Assembly (NCBI GenBank): GCA_900757205.1
Contig: CAAENA010000070.1
Span: forward strand, 1-13,050
Direction: 5' to 3'
Origin: an uncultured Collinsella sp.
GTDB taxonomy: Bacteria > Actinomycetota > Coriobacteriia > Coriobacteriales > Coriobacteriaceae
Length of the DNA: 13,050 bases
Position 1 is the stretch's first letter, and every line of letters begins with the position of its first letter. A model generated the notes under the pieces. The model was not told the DNA's origin, did not search any database, and worked only from the letters and a program-made list of their open reading frames with translations. Shown here one piece after another: positions 12,913-13,050 of the stretch. The position numbers and the translations under genes are program-made.

Positions 12913-13050
12913 GGCTGCCCTGTAGCGAGGCCCCGGACCTTTACTCGCTATTTCGGACAGTCCTGGCTCACGACGGAGGCGCCACTGGCGCCTCCTGTTC
13001 GTGCGGAACTCATATCGAGCAAAGGTCCGGGGCCTCGCTACAGGGCAGCC
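12913..13050. repeat. 138-bp inverted-repeat element downstream of nrdD
   Basis: Arms of 35 bp, 12913-12947 and 13016-13050, are complementary at 34 of 35 positions; the only mismatch is at 12943/13020. Inside is a second hairpin, GGAGGCGCC (12975-12983) with GGCGCCTCC (12987-12995), loop ACT, reinforced by CACGA (12969-12973) with TCGTG (12999-13003). The right arm reaches the last base of the window, so the repeat may be longer. It could be a MITE-like or REP-like intergenic element, an oversized terminator whose T-run lies outside, or an assembly artefact at a contig end. Confidence 0.8.

Overview
The window looks like chromosomal DNA from a gut actinobacterium of the class Coriobacteriia, most likely Collinsella or a close relative. 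This is inferred from the high G+C content, an actinobacterial-type GH13 alpha-glucosidase, an anaerobic (class III) ribonucleotide reductase and overall protein style. It is not proven by any single marker. All genes are on the + strand.

Layout. (1) 283-2016: a solitary GH13 alpha-glucosidase. (2) 2117-2357: a tRNA-Gly(GCC)/tRNA-Val(GAC) pair with a good sigma70-type promoter and a strong terminator. (3) 2455-3744: an Sfp-type 4'-phosphopantetheinyl transferase followed by a TetR-family regulator, closed by a terminator. (4) 3745-4074: a dense control region with two in-phase copies of the same dyad (TGGNAC-N15-GTNCCA, 32 bp apart), an 18-bp near-palindrome and a long leader hairpin. (5) 4075-8268: a metabolic gene cluster of SCP-x/PhlC-like thiolase, Zn-ribbon/OB-fold (DUF35) partner, stand-alone acyl carrier protein, phosphotransacylase and butyrate-kinase-family acid kinase. 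(6) 8343-10110: an MFS transporter and an unrecognised four-helix membrane protein. (7) 10406-12901: nrdD behind NrdR boxes. (8) 12913-13050: a large inverted repeat running into the window edge.

The part most likely to be new is 2455-9542 (possibly to 10110). A thiolase/DUF35 pair makes, breaks or transfers acyl groups. The carrier protein and its neighbouring PPTase suggest that an intermediate is ACP-bound. The phosphotransacylase and kinase can interconvert acyl thioester, acyl phosphate and free acid with ATP. The transporter would move the substrate or product. Two readings remain open: a catabolic retro-Claisen or retro-aldol route conserving ATP, or an anabolic route that activates a short acid with ATP and transfers it to an acceptor. 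No acyl-CoA synthetase, dehydrogenase or KAS III partner is present, so the set as seen contains no reduction or oxidation step. Three terminator-like hairpins each lie about 30-34 nt before the next start codon, leaving no room for a promoter. The cluster is therefore probably one read-through operon with stepped expression. The substrate cannot be read from the sequence.
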